64,000 nt of DNA from Oscillospiraceae bacterium (GCA_014799385.1 JAAVIC010000012.1:45477-109476); one strand, 5' to 3'. Counted from the first letter of the stretch, positions 41,432-51,237 are shown. Numbers and translations are program-made. The notes: generated by a model from the sequence alone, not told the origin.

Positions 41432-42021
41432 AAGCTCTCCTTATTCTTATTGAATTTCAGATAGTAGTTGTATGCCTCAAACGTTGAAAGCGGCAGCAAT
41501 CCGCCGCGTTTGCAGACGTGCGCAACGCTGTAAATCAGCGCAACGGACATTGCGAGATTCAGATCCTTATAACAATATTCGCGCATCTTCTCAACGCCCT
41601 TATAGCTTCGATCTTCGCCAATCATATCGGCAAGGTAGACGATTTTCTCCATTGTGCTCATACGCGCACAGGCAACCGTATGATATCTCACCGCGCGGAT
41701 TATCTCGTCATCGGCGATTTTCAGCACCTCACGGATATAATACGCGCCCGCGATTCCGTGCCACAGCCCCTCGGTGGCAATTTCGGCGGGGTCGGGCGAC
41801 AGACCGCTGTCCACCGTGTACTGTTTCAGACGGTCGGGGAGGTCCTCTTTCATCACATCGTGCAGCATTCCCGCAAGGTAGCACCGTTTCTTATCCGCGC
41901 CAAATTTCTCCGCGAGCTTGAAGCTCTCCTCGGCAACGTTCATACTGTGTGTGAAGCGTTTTTTCGACAAACGCTTTCTCAGCAGTTCCTCGTACTCGTC
42001 AAATTCCGCGTATTTGCTCAT
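41428..42021 (-). CDS. yqeK: HD-domain YqeK, symmetrical Ap4A hydrolase
   Basis: A 197-residue HD phosphohydrolase that splits diadenosine tetraphosphate symmetrically. The metal site is shown by HSMNVAEESFKLAEKFGADK, GMLHDVMKE (HD) and RYHTVACARMSTMEKIVYLADMI. Ribosome site GGAGGTGAG. Sits between nadD and rsfS, the conserved order. Confidence 0.92.
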   Translation of the reverse strand: MSKYAEFDEYEELLRKRLSKKRFTHSMNVAEESFKLAEKFGADKKRCYLAGMLHDVMKEDLPDRLKQYTVDSGLSPDPAEIATEGLWHGIAGAYYIREVLKIADDEIIRAVRYHTVACARMSTMEKIVYLADMIGEDRSYKGVEKMREYCYKDLNLAMSVALIYSVAHVCKRGGLLPLSTFEAYNYYLKFNKNKESL

Positions 42022-42027
42022 TTTGGC

Positions 42028-42630
42028 TCACCTCCATAAATTATTCTCCGAAATATACCGCGCAACCGCTTCGGGAACAAATTCGGAAATACTCTCTCCT
42101 CGGGCGGTTCTCTCGCGAATCTCGGTGGACGAAACGTCCACTATCCCCGTTGGCAGAACCTTTACTCGCCCCAACTCCGTGGCGAACTCCAGCATATCCG
42201 TAAAACTGTCGCCGCCGCGCGCAACGGCGCAGACCTTGCACTCTTTCAGCAGGCTTTCGTATTTGAACCACTCGCGGAACGTGTACAGCATATCCCCGCC
42301 GATAAGCAGGAAAAACTGCCGCTCGGGGAACATTCGTTTCAGTTCGCGAAGTGTGTTTATCGTGTAGCTGACTCCGCCCATTCTCTGCTCAATGTCGGTG
42401 ATTTCGATGTCGCACTTGTCCGAAATACCTGCGAATGCCATCTCGCACATTTTCGCGCGGTGTTCATACGATACCAATTCCGTGTCCTTATGCGGGCTGT
42501 CGTATGTCGGGATTATCATCAGCTTGCGTAATTTAAGCTGTTCGACAGCCTCCCGCGCGAGGTTGATATGCCCGTTGTGTACGGGATTGAACGCGCCGCC
42601 GAAAACCCCCGTCTTTATCAATTCAGCCAA
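42028..42630 (-). CDS. nadD: Nicotinate-nucleotide adenylyltransferase
   Basis: Makes deamido-NAD from nicotinate mononucleotide and ATP. The 200-residue product has the nucleotidyltransferase loop GGAFNPVHNGHI and the C-terminal SSTEIRERTARG. The start is taken as TTG at 42630, which overlaps yhbY by 8 bases with GGGTGAT before it; another TTG three codons on is possible. No ATG fits. Confidence 0.92.
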   Translation of the reverse strand: MAELIKTGVFGGAFNPVHNGHINLAREAVEQLKLRKLMIIPTYDSPHKDTELVSYEHRAKMCEMAFAGISDKCDIEITDIEQRMGGVSYTINTLRELKRMFPERQFFLLIGGDMLYTFREWFKYESLLKECKVCAVARGGDSFTDMLEFATELGRVKVLPTGIVDVSSTEIRERTARGESISEFVPEAVARYISENNLWR

Positions 42631-42919
42631 GCTCGATCACCCGCTTTTTAGGATCTTTGTTCTGCCGCCACAACACGAACTTCCGCCCGATTACCGCAAC
42701 GACCTCCGCACCGAGCTTCGGGGCGATTAAGTCCGCCGCCTCGCGCGCCGTGTATTCGCAGCTCTCCTGAACGCCGATTTTTATCAGCTCCCGAGCGTTT
42801 ATCGCATTGCCGAGCTGATTTATTATCTCGTCCGAGATTCCCTGTTTTCCGATAAAAAATATCGCGTCATAGCCCTGCGCTATCGAGCGCAGGTGCGCTC
42901 TCTGTTTACTTGTTATCAT
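42623..42919 (-). CDS. yhbY: YhbY-family RNA-binding protein (CRM domain)
   Basis: A 98-residue CRM-domain protein that binds pre-50S ribosomes: ITSKQRAHLRSIAQGYDAIFFIGKQGIS and the later KLGAEVVAVIGRKFVLWRQ, with KVGV-like GVQESC block. ATG at 42919 follows AAGGAGAGG, overlapping rdgB by 14 bases. Normal length for the family. Confidence 0.9.
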   Translation of the reverse strand: MITSKQRAHLRSIAQGYDAIFFIGKQGISDEIINQLGNAINARELIKIGVQESCEYTAREAADLIAPKLGAEVVAVIGRKFVLWRQNKDPKKRVIELG

Positions 42920-43505
42920 TAAACCTCTCCTTAATTGTATCCTTAAGTTTTTCCAACGCACGTGCGCGGTGCGATATGCGGTTCTTTTCGTCCTCGCCGA
43001 TTGTCGCCATACTCTCGTTGTCGTTCAGCATAAAAATCGGGTCGTAGCCGAATCCGCCGTTTCCAACCGGCTCGCGCCCGATAAATCCGCTTACCGTGCC
43101 GTTTACGTGATATTCCTCGTCCTCGGAGAACTTCAGGCAAATCGAGCATACGAACCTTGCCCCGCGCTCCCCATCCGGAACGTTCTCCATTTCTCGCAGG
43201 ACCTTATCGCAGCGATCCTTATCGGTGGCATTTTCGCCCGCGTATCTCGCGGAATACACTCCCGGCGCGCCGTTCAGGCTCTCGATTTCCAAGCCGCTGT
43301 CGTCCGCTATCACGGGAGATTTCGTTGCCGCGAACACCGCTTGCGCCTTGATTTGCGCGTTCCGCTCAAATGTGTCGCCGTCCTCGACTATCTCGTCCGT
43401 AAACCCCGCCTCGCGCATTGAAATTACATCGAATCCGAAACCGTCCAACAGTTCCTTAAACTCGCGGATCTTGCCCTTATTATTAGATGCGATTATTAAC
43501 TGCAT
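42906..43505 (-). CDS. rdgB: XTP/dITP diphosphatase
   Basis: Removes deaminated purine triphosphates from the nucleotide pool (house-cleaning). The 199-residue product has the N-terminal ASNNKGKIREFKELL, the catalytic DDSGLEIESLNGAPGVYSARYAG block and the SHRARALEKL C-terminus. Ribosome site TAAGGAGT, directly beside repeat copy 5. Confidence 0.95.
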   Translation of the reverse strand: MQLIIASNNKGKIREFKELLDGFGFDVISMREAGFTDEIVEDGDTFERNAQIKAQAVFAATKSPVIADDSGLEIESLNGAPGVYSARYAGENATDKDRCDKVLREMENVPDGERGARFVCSICLKFSEDEEYHVNGTVSGFIGREPVGNGGFGYDPIFMLNDNESMATIGEDEKNRISHRARALEKLKDTIKERFNDNK

Positions 43506-43525
43506 AACTACTCCTTATTTAGAAA

Positions 43526-43635
43526 GCAAATTCAAAACCGCACAGATAAAATTGCTCTGCAATTTCATCTGCGCTCGCTGAGCGACCCACAACACCGCGA
43601 AGCGGTGTTGTGCGCCACTCGCGTTTTGAATTTGC
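43526..43635. repeat. Cruciform intergenic repeat, copy 5
   Basis: Perfect 13-base outer arms (43526-43538, 43623-43635); inner hairpin of 16-base arms with 14 matches (about 43540-43573) and a perfect 11-base hairpin CACAACACCGC (43588-43612). Directly 5' of the rdgB ribosome site. Confidence 0.92.
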
Positions 43636-43687
43636 ACTGCACCCCGGTCACCTGTTTTGAGTTATAATAATCCAAATTCACGGTTGT

Positions 43688-44794
43688 TTACTCGAACAAC
43701 GCGTTTACGTAGTCCTCGGGAACAAACGGCTGCAAATCGTCAATCTGTTCGCCCACACCAACCAGCTTAACCGAAAGATTCAGTTCGTTCTTTATCGGGA
43801 TTATAATTCCGCCCTTTGCCGTGCCATCGAGCTTTGTAAGCACGATTCCAGTAATATCCGCCGATTCGGAGAACAGCCGTGCTTGATTGACTGCGTTCTG
43901 ACCCGTTGTAGCGTCCAACACGAGCAACGTTTCCACACTCGCGTCCGGTAATTCCCTCGCGATAACACGCGCGATTTTTTTCAGCTCCTCCATCAGGTTT
44001 TTCTTGTTGTGAAGCCGCCCTGCGGTATCGCATAGCACGATGTCCGCGCCGCGCGCTTTTGCCGCGGAGATCGCATCGAAAATCACCGCCGCCGGGTCGC
44101 TGCCCTCGGAGTGCTTGACGATTTCCACGTCTGCGCGTTCCGCCCACACATTGAGCTGATCGATCGCCGCCGCGCGGAACGTATCCGCCGCGGCTACGAT
44201 CACCTTTTTGCCCGCGTTCTTGAAATTCGCCGCCATCTTTCCGATGGTAGTGGTTTTGCCCGCGCCGTTTACTCCAATCACCATAATCACGCTCGGCTTG
44301 CTTTCGAGTTTCAGCGCGTTATCGCCCGTGAGAATCTCCGAGATGATGTCCTTGAGGAGCTGCTTTACGCTCTCCGGCTCGGTCGTTCCTGTCTTCTTGA
44401 CCGCCGCGCGAAGCTTGTCGCAGATGTCTGCGGAGGTTTCCGCGCCTATATCCGACAGGATAAGCGTTTCTTCAAGCTCCTCGAAGAAATCCTCATCGAT
44501 TTTCGTGAACGAGTTTATCAACGTTTCCATTCGCGATACAAAGCCGTCCTTGGTCTTTTTCAGACCCTCTTTCAGCTTGTAGAAGCTCTCTTCCTTCTGC
44601 CGCGCCTCGTATTCCTCCTGGAACGCGATATCCGACTCGTGGTCTGTGAAAATCGGCTCGCCGCCGCTCAGTCTGTCAAGCAGCGATGCGCGAGGGAATT
44701 CCTCCTCCGTAACCTCCGCAGCGGTTTCGGGAGCATTCTCCTCAACCACCTCGGAATCGTTCTTCTTTTTCTTAAACTTGTCAAATAATCCCAT
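43688..44794 (-). CDS. ftsY: Signal recognition particle receptor FtsY
   Basis: SRP receptor GTPase for membrane protein targeting. The 368-residue product has an acidic N-terminal A domain (about residues 1-70), an N helical bundle and the G domain with GVNGAGKTTTIGKMA, DTFRAAA, DTAGRLHNKKNL and TKLDGTAKGG. Ribosome site TAAGGAG. Downstream of smc as is normal, separated by repeat copy 6. Confidence 0.96.
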   Translation of the reverse strand: MGLFDKFKKKKNDSEVVEENAPETAAEVTEEEFPRASLLDRLSGGEPIFTDHESDIAFQEEYEARQKEESFYKLKEGLKKTKDGFVSRMETLINSFTKIDEDFFEELEETLILSDIGAETSADICDKLRAAVKKTGTTEPESVKQLLKDIISEILTGDNALKLESKPSVIMVIGVNGAGKTTTIGKMAANFKNAGKKVIVAAADTFRAAAIDQLNVWAERADVEIVKHSEGSDPAAVIFDAISAAKARGADIVLCDTAGRLHNKKNLMEELKKIARVIARELPDASVETLLVLDATTGQNAVNQARLFSESADITGIVLTKLDGTAKGGIIIPIKNELNLSVKLVGVGEQIDDLQPFVPEDYVNALFE

Positions 44795-44815
44795 TTAATC
44801 TCCTTATTTAGATGG

Positions 44816-44914
44816 CAAATCCAAAACCGTGCAAACGATTTGCGTTTGCACTCGCCTGAGCTTTACCTCACACCGCTGCGCGGTGTGAGGTAAAGCTCGC
44901 GTTTTGGGTTTGCA
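44816..44914. repeat. Cruciform intergenic repeat, copy 6
   Basis: Outer arms GCAAATCCAAAAC / GTTTTGGGTTTGC (12/13); inner GTGCAAACG hairpin (44830-44852) and a perfect 19-base hairpin (arms 44859-44877 and 44881-44899, three-base TGC loop). Directly 5' of the ftsY ribosome site, in the smc-ftsY gap. Confidence 0.93.
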
Positions 44915-44939
44915 CGGATTAACATAACCCACATTTTTC

Positions 44940-47900
44940 TTAGCTTGTCACCCCGTCCAAATCGTCCGACAGTTCTTGCCTTAAAAGCCTCGACACGCCC
45001 TTTTCCTGCATAAACACTCCGTAAAGCACCGAGCAGCCCTCAATCGTTCCGCGGCGGTGGGAGATTATCATAAGCTGCGTTCGGCGGCTGAACTGATTCA
45101 AGTACCGAATGTACTTCTCAACGTTCACCACGTCAAGCGGCGCGTCTACCTCGTCCAGCATACAGAACGGTGTGGGGCGGTGCATCAGAATCGCGAAGTA
45201 GATCGTTATCGCAACCATCGCCTGTTCGCCGCCCGACAGCGAAATCAGATTCTTGATTACCTTTCCGGGAGGTGCGGCTTTTATCTCGATGCCCGATTTC
45301 AGCACGTCCTCGGGGTTGGTAAGCTCCAGCTCCGCGTGCGCGCCGTCGCCGAAAATCTGCACGAAAACCTCCTTGAAATGGCGGTTGATGTCGGTAAAGC
45401 TCTCCAGAAAACGCGTTTTTATGTTCTCCGTCATATCGGCAATCAGCTTTTCAAGCTCGCGCTTGCTGTCCTCAATATCGCGAAGCTGCGCCGACTGGAA
45501 CTCAAACCGTTCCGACACTGTGCGATACTCCTCGATCGACTCCATATTTATCGAGCCGAGCGCGTTGATACGCTTGGTAAGCTCGCTTAAATCATTTTCC
45601 GCAGCGAGGAGATTTTCGGGGATTTTAGCCTGCTCCGCCGCCTCGGAAACGGTCAATTGGTAACTGTCGTACAGCAGCGAAACTATTTTATCGTACTCCT
45701 TTTGGACAGTCACTTGCCGCTCCTCAAGGCGCGCCACTTCGCGCGAGAATTTCTCCTTATTCTGGTTCGTTTCCTTTATGTCGCGGTGCAGCTCGGTAAT
45801 TTTACTCTCGAACCCGGTTATTTCGGCGGAGAGTGCTGTAATCTCATCGTTTTTCTCGGTGATTTCACCGCTGCTCCGTTCGATTTCGCGTTTCACACGC
45901 TCTATTTTTTCGCGTATCTCACGATCGGAGTTGTCGAGATCCGCCATTGCCTGTTTGAATCCGCCGCTGTTTTCCAACAGCATTTTGCGGTTGCCCTCGA
46001 TGTTCTTTATCTGCTCTTTTAAGATGTCGATGTCGCGGATCATATTCATACGTTCTTCATTGGAACTCTTGATTTGTTCGGAAATTCCGCGGAGTTTGTT
46101 CTCAGCCTCATCGCGTTCGCCCGTTTGTTCGCGGTGGAGTTTTTCAAGCTCCTCGATTCGCTCGGAGAGCGCCCTTGCTGCCTTTTCCGCGCCGAGGATT
46201 ATTTCGCCTTGCTGCTGTATCTGCGCGTCAAAGCGCGATATTGTCTGCCGCGCGGAATCGTCCTGTGTTTCGAGCTGCTCGATAAGGCTTTGCAGACGCG
46301 AGAGCTCCGCTGCGGACTTGATGTCCTCTTGTTCCAATTCGCGGATTCGGTCGCTCATACCCTCCATTTCGATGGTGAACTTCGCCGACTCCGCCTTATA
46401 ACGCTCATACTCCTCGGACTGTTTTTTCGCCTGCTCACGCAGCTTGGAAATCTCCGAATACAGCGCGTCAAGCTCCTGTTTACGCGAGATTATTCCGCCC
46501 GATTTGTTGATTTTCGCGCCGCCCGTAAACGAACCTCCGGCGTTTACCACCTGTCCGTCCAATGTGACGATTCTGAATCGGTAGCCGTATTTTTTTCCGA
46601 TAACCGTGGCGGTGTCGATGTCATCAACGATAGCGGTTGTTCCCAACAGATTAGAGATTATCTGCGCGTATTCGTCCGCGCACTCCACAAGCTCGGACGC
46701 CATACCCTCATAGCCTGACTCGGACTGCAATCTCGGCTCGTTCAGGTTTCTGCCCTTCATTGAGGTGAGCGGATAGAATGTCGCGCGTCCCGCGCCTGTT
46801 TCTTTCAGGAATCTGATACAGCGGGTCGCCGTTTCCTCGTTGTCAACGATGATGTTCTGCATTACCGAATTAAGTGCGGTTTCGATGGCAAGAACATACT
46901 TTTCGGGAACGGTGATCACATCCGCGACAATGCCGTGGATTCCCGTCAGTCGTCCTTGTTCGCCAGCCGCGAGGACCTCCTTTACCGAGCGGTAATAGCC
47001 CTCTTTTGAACGCTCGATGTCGTTCAGTACGCCATAGCGCTGCTGCCTTGCGCTCAACTCGGAGTTTGCCTGTTCGAGTGCTGTCCGCGCCTCGTTCAGA
47101 CGCTTTTTCTTTCCCTCGGCAAGACGTTCCATTCCGGAGAGCTTGTTCTGCGCGGAGTTTCGCTCTGCGGAATTATTCTCCGCGGATTTTTTTACCTCCG
47201 CAAGCTCGTTTTTATATTCCTCCAGCTTGGATTTTCCCTCGTTCAGAGCCGAGAGAAATTCATTCTTTTGGGCGGTGATTTCGTCTGCGGTGCGTTTCGC
47301 AAGGGACGCGGCAAGCTCCTGTTTCGCCTCTTCGCTGCGCACTGCCGCGATTTCGCTCTCCAACGCGGAATACTTCTCACCTGCCGCGCTGCTCTGCTTG
47401 GAAATATTGTCCAATTCCGACTGCAATTGCGCGGATTTTTGCTCCAACTCCTCGGCAGCGGATTGCTTTTCCGCGATTTTTTCGTTTATTTCGGTTATTT
47501 GCTTATCGTACTCCACACTGCCGGATTCCGCGCTGCGGAGCTGTTCGGTAAGCTCCTCGCGGCGATTTTCGTTGTGACGCAGATCATTCTCCGCAACAGA
47601 AATCTCCGAACGCTTTTCGGCAAGCATATCGTTCGCCGACTGGATATTCAAACGTGTGCGTTCAAGCCGCCCCTGTGCAGCGAGTTTGTCCTCTCCGAGC
47701 CGCTCGATTTGCTGTTCAAAGCTCTTGATGTCGCGCTCGTAATGCTCGCATTCGCTCTTGTTGAGCAGCAGATCATCGGAGAGCTTTTCCAATTCCGCTC
47801 GTTTTTCATTTAACCGCGCCGTTGAAACGGAAATTTCCAGTTCCTTTTTCTCAGCCATCAATTCTGCGGCGAGAACCGCCTTTTCGGACTGCCGCTTTAG

Positions 47901-48512
47901 TATCGGCAAACGCTCCTCGTCAACGCGGATAAGGTCGCGCTGACGGATAATGTTCTCCTCCGCCTGCGCAAGGCTTTTCTCCGCGTCCGCTTTTTTGTGT
48001 AATGACAGCGAAACTCCCGCCGCCTCCTCGAAAATCTCACGGCGTTGGGTATCCTTTGCGCTGATTATCTCGGAAACTCGCCCCTGACCGATTATCGAAT
48101 AGCCGTCACGTCCAAGACCCGTTCCCATCAACAATTCCTGAATGTCCTTCAGGCGCGATTTTTTTCCGTTTATCAGGTACTCGCTCTCGCCCGAGCGGTA
48201 CAGCTTACGCGATATGCACACCTCGTCCGCGCCCACGGCAAGCGCCCTGTCGGAATTGTCGATAGTCAACGCGACCCTCGCGAATCCCATCGGCTTACGC
48301 TCTACCGTGCCGTGGAAGATTACGTCCTCCATTTTTTCGCCGCGCAGAGTTTTCGCGCCCTGCTCGCCCATTACCCACCGCAGTGCGTCCGAAATATTGC
48401 TTTTGCCGTTGCCGTTAGAGCCGACAACCGCCGTGGTTTTGGTATCGAACTCCAACACGGTTTTGTCCGCAAACGACTTGAATCCTTGAATTTCCAGCGT
48501 CTTAAATAACAT
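44940..48512 (-). CDS. smc: Chromosome segregation protein SMC
   Basis: Condensin ATPase that organises chromosomes. The 1190-residue product has the N-terminal ATPase half (Walker A GSNGNGKSN near residue 35, ISRKLYR), a long coiled coil, the hinge about residues 510-660 (GIHGIVADVITVPEKY), a second coiled coil and the C-terminal half with LSGGEQAMVAI and Walker B FCMLDEVDAPLD. Length is normal for bacterial SMC. No scpA/scpB in the window. Start context is weak (GGCTGGGAACAG). Confidence 0.97.
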   Translation of the reverse strand: MLFKTLEIQGFKSFADKTVLEFDTKTTAVVGSNGNGKSNISDALRWVMGEQGAKTLRGEKMEDVIFHGTVERKPMGFARVALTIDNSDRALAVGADEVCISRKLYRSGESEYLINGKKSRLKDIQELLMGTGLGRDGYSIIGQGRVSEIISAKDTQRREIFEEAAGVSLSLHKKADAEKSLAQAEENIIRQRDLIRVDEERLPILKRQSEKAVLAAELMAEKKELEISVSTARLNEKRAELEKLSDDLLLNKSECEHYERDIKSFEQQIERLGEDKLAAQGRLERTRLNIQSANDMLAEKRSEISVAENDLRHNENRREELTEQLRSAESGSVEYDKQITEINEKIAEKQSAAEELEQKSAQLQSELDNISKQSSAAGEKYSALESEIAAVRSEEAKQELAASLAKRTADEITAQKNEFLSALNEGKSKLEEYKNELAEVKKSAENNSAERNSAQNKLSGMERLAEGKKKRLNEARTALEQANSELSARQQRYGVLNDIERSKEGYYRSVKEVLAAGEQGRLTGIHGIVADVITVPEKYVLAIETALNSVMQNIIVDNEETATRCIRFLKETGAGRATFYPLTSMKGRNLNEPRLQSESGYEGMASELVECADEYAQIISNLLGTTAIVDDIDTATVIGKKYGYRFRIVTLDGQVVNAGGSFTGGAKINKSGGIISRKQELDALYSEISKLREQAKKQSEEYERYKAESAKFTIEMEGMSDRIRELEQEDIKSAAELSRLQSLIEQLETQDDSARQTISRFDAQIQQQGEIILGAEKAARALSERIEELEKLHREQTGERDEAENKLRGISEQIKSSNEERMNMIRDIDILKEQIKNIEGNRKMLLENSGGFKQAMADLDNSDREIREKIERVKREIERSSGEITEKNDEITALSAEITGFESKITELHRDIKETNQNKEKFSREVARLEERQVTVQKEYDKIVSLLYDSYQLTVSEAAEQAKIPENLLAAENDLSELTKRINALGSINMESIEEYRTVSERFEFQSAQLRDIEDSKRELEKLIADMTENIKTRFLESFTDINRHFKEVFVQIFGDGAHAELELTNPEDVLKSGIEIKAAPPGKVIKNLISLSGGEQAMVAITIYFAILMHRPTPFCMLDEVDAPLDVVNVEKYIRYLNQFSRRTQLMIISHRRGTIEGCSVLYGVFMQEKGVSRLLRQELSDDLDGVTS

Positions 48513-48525
48513 CTGTTCCCAGCCT

Positions 48526-49512
48526 TTATTTTATAAGTAAGTATTCCCCGTCAAGAGGCAATACGTCGATTTCATAACCAAGCTCTGCAAGAGCCATAAT
48601 GTTGCACCGTTTCTGCCCAATCAGCTTTGAGAGATTTTTCGTGTCGGTGTAAATGTGATAATATCCCTTTTCAAGACCTGTCAGCCGCGCTTTCATATCA
48701 ATCAGGAATATTCGGCTTTCGACTATCTCACGAAGCGCGGGGTGATAAATTCCGCCGAGCATTTCACGCTCCACATCGGGACTTGCGTGCAGTCCCAGAC
48801 GAATTACAGAGATTTTGTTTTCATTGAATTTTCGGAGCAACTCCGCGCATAAATCCACCGTTTCATCGAATGAGAAACTCGTAAATTCTCCGCGCTCAAA
48901 CAGCTCCCCAAGGCGCGTATTCCGCAGAATCACGGTCGGGTAAATCCTCACGGTTTGCGGAGCGAGTTTTATGAACTCCTCGGCGGTGTAAAGACACTTT
49001 TCGGAAGTATCGCAATACAGCCCCGTCATCATCTGCAATCCCAATTCAATGCCGTAAGCCTTGATCAACTGTGCCGCTTTACGCACGTCCTCGGCGGAAT
49101 GTCCGCGCTCGTTGGCTTTCAACACGTTATCGTCCATGGACTGCGCGCCAAGCTCTATCGCCGTGACTCCATAGAATTTCAGAGTATCCAGAATCTCCTC
49201 GGAGATACAGTCCGGACGCGTGGAGCAGCGGATTCCCGTATAAACGGGGAAATTTTTCACTGCACGGGCTGCGGTGCATAAAAGACTTTCCATATACCCG
49301 CGCTCTATCGCCGTAAAGCTCCCGCCGAAAAAAGCGATTTCCGCCGTTATTCCGCGTTCTTCAAGATGGGGAGCTTGACTTTTCAAAAGCTCGTAAACCT
49401 CCGCCGCCGTGGGAGCTTTCCGCGCCCCCGAGATGCTCCGTTGGTCGCAAAAGCTGCACTTATGCGGACAGCCCAAATGCGGAATAAAAATCGAGATATT
49501 AGTTCGTTTCAT
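48526..49512 (-). CDS. Radical SAM protein (Elp3-like, no acetyltransferase domain)
   Basis: A 328-residue radical SAM protein: cluster motif CPHKCSFCDQ (CxxxCxxC), FFGGSFTA, the SAM-side RCSTRPDCIS, GAQSMDDNVL, and the C-terminal (RNTRLGELFERGEF) block shared with Elp3-type proteins that modify tRNA wobble uridine, but the lysine acetyltransferase domain is missing. This position between rnc and smc is common in Clostridia. ATG at 49512 overlaps rnc by 14 bases; a longer frame inside rnc is rejected. Substrate unknown. Confidence 0.85.
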   Translation of the reverse strand: MKRTNISIFIPHLGCPHKCSFCDQRSISGARKAPTAAEVYELLKSQAPHLEERGITAEIAFFGGSFTAIERGYMESLLCTAARAVKNFPVYTGIRCSTRPDCISEEILDTLKFYGVTAIELGAQSMDDNVLKANERGHSAEDVRKAAQLIKAYGIELGLQMMTGLYCDTSEKCLYTAEEFIKLAPQTVRIYPTVILRNTRLGELFERGEFTSFSFDETVDLCAELLRKFNENKISVIRLGLHASPDVEREMLGGIYHPALREIVESRIFLIDMKARLTGLEKGYYHIYTDTKNLSKLIGQKRCNIMALAELGYEIDVLPLDGEYLLIK

Positions 49513-50197
49513 AACCCATAAGCTCGATGGCTTCCTTGGCGGCGGCTTGCTCGGCTTCCTTTTTGGACTTCCCAACACCGCTGCCGATTACTTGGTCGTT
49601 CAGCAGCACATTGGCGCTGAACTCCTTGTGATGATGATCGTCCTCGTTTTCGGTGACTTCATAGGAGATTTTTTCTTCTGGGTTCTGCTGAATTATCTCT
49701 TGCAAAATCGTCTTGTAATCGCCAAGACGCACCTTGCCCGATTTGATGTCCTCGATGTCCGGCACAAAGCGCATAATCATCGCCTGCGCTTCATCGAACC
49801 CGCCGTCGAGATACACTGCCGCGATCACCGCCTCGAACGCGTCCGCGAGTATGGAGCGGCGCTCTCTGCCGCCCGTCATTTCCTCGCCCTTTCCGAGATA
49901 GATGTATTTTCCGAGGTCGATTTTTTTCGCGAAATTGTACAGTGAATTTTCACACACAATAGACGCGCGGAGCTTTGTAAGTCCGCCCTCGGGAACAGTG
50001 GTCATATTCGTGAACAGATACCGCGAAACCGTAAGCTGCAGCACCGCGTCCCCAAGAAACTCCAACCGCTCGTTGGAGCCGTTGTTTTTGCCGCCCGAAT
50101 AGCTTGAGTGTGTCAGTGCGCGTTTTAAGTACATTCGCGTTTTGAATGTGTATCCGATTGCGCGTTCAAGCTCTTCAAAATCCTCTGAGTTACGCAT
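49499..50197 (-). CDS. rnc: Ribonuclease III
   Basis: Double-strand RNA endonuclease for rRNA processing. The 232-residue product has the catalytic signature NERLEFLGDAVLQL, ADAFEAVIAAVYLDGG (second acidic block) and a C-terminal dsRBD ending GVGKSKKEAEQAAAKEAIELM. ATG at 50197 follows GGGAGGCTGAAA and overlaps plsX by 8 bases. No acpP lies between plsX and rnc, unlike the usual order. Confidence 0.96.
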   Translation of the reverse strand: MRNSEDFEELERAIGYTFKTRMYLKRALTHSSYSGGKNNGSNERLEFLGDAVLQLTVSRYLFTNMTTVPEGGLTKLRASIVCENSLYNFAKKIDLGKYIYLGKGEEMTGGRERRSILADAFEAVIAAVYLDGGFDEAQAMIMRFVPDIEDIKSGKVRLGDYKTILQEIIQQNPEEKISYEVTENEDDHHHKEFSANVLLNDQVIGSGVGKSKKEAEQAAAKEAIELMGYETN

Positions 50198-51206
50198 TTT
50201 CAGCCTCCCGGGGTTTAAGCTCGGCAATGGCGCGCGTCATTTGCGCGATCGCGTCCTTCTCCACGAACATTTTCGCCTGTCTGAACGCTCCGAAAAACGC
50301 TTTCGCGTCACTTGCGCCGTGCGCCTTGAACACGGGCTTTGCCGTACCCAAAAGCGGTGAACCGCCGATTTCCTTGTAATCCATTTGTCTGGTAAATTCG
50401 GTGAGCTGTTTTTTTACGCACAGCGCGCCGATTTTCGTTTTGAGATTAGCGAAGAACATTGATTTCAGCGCGTCCTTCATCAGCACGCCCATACCCTCGC
50501 ACGCTTTCAGGAACACGTTTCCGGTAAAGCCGTCCGTTACCAGCACATCTACCGCGCCGAGGGGAACCTCGCGCGCCTCCACGTACCCCAGAAAATTCAC
50601 GGGTATGCCCTCCAGCATTTTGCGGGTTTCGTGTTCCAATTCTCTGCCCTTTTCGTCCTCTGTTCCGATGTTGAGCAGCCCCACGCGCGGATTCTCCACG
50701 CCCATTGTGGTTTCCATAAAGCAGCTTCCCATAATCGCGAACTGCGTGAGCATTTCCGGCGTGCATACGAGATTCGCGCCGCCGTCCAATACGCAGTAAC
50801 GCTTTCCGCCTGCACACGGCATCAGCGGCACAAGCGCGGTTTTCTTAACTCCCTTTATCCGCTTTGCAACGGTCGTTCCGCCCACCACGATTGCCGCGGT
50901 GCTGCCCGCGGAAATTGCCGCGTCGACCTCGCCGCGCGCCAGCATCGCAAACGCAACACCCATTGATGTTCCGCTTTTCTGACGCGCCACTGAGAGCGGC
51001 GGGTCTTCGGTGGTGATCACGCCCTCCGCCGGCACGAGAGTGATTCCGTTCTCCGACACGGAGAGCACTTTCATTCGACCTTTAAGTACCTCGACATCGC
51101 CTGTTATCGAAACCTCGATTCCAAGCTCCTTTACCGCCATTGCCGCGCCCTTGAGAATCTCATCGGGTGCATTGTCGCCGCCAAACCCATCAATAACTAT
51201 TCGCAT
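50190..51206 (-). CDS. plsX: Phosphate acyltransferase PlsX
   Basis: Makes acyl-phosphate from acyl-ACP for phospholipid synthesis. The 338-residue product has IDGFGGDNAPDEIL at the start, SAGSTAAIVVGGTTV, GLLNIGTEDEKG and GFTGNVFLKACEG. Length is normal. Overlaps rnc; preceded by repeat copy 7, but its ribosome site is not obvious in that leader. Confidence 0.95.
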   Translation of the reverse strand: MRIVIDGFGGDNAPDEILKGAAMAVKELGIEVSITGDVEVLKGRMKVLSVSENGITLVPAEGVITTEDPPLSVARQKSGTSMGVAFAMLARGEVDAAISAGSTAAIVVGGTTVAKRIKGVKKTALVPLMPCAGGKRYCVLDGGANLVCTPEMLTQFAIMGSCFMETTMGVENPRVGLLNIGTEDEKGRELEHETRKMLEGIPVNFLGYVEAREVPLGAVDVLVTDGFTGNVFLKACEGMGVLMKDALKSMFFANLKTKIGALCVKKQLTEFTRQMDYKEIGGSPLLGTAKPVFKAHGASDAKAFFGAFRQAKMFVEKDAIAQMTRAIAELKPREAENA

Positions 51207-51237
51207 ATTTTAATAGCAACTCCCGTTATCTTAAATG

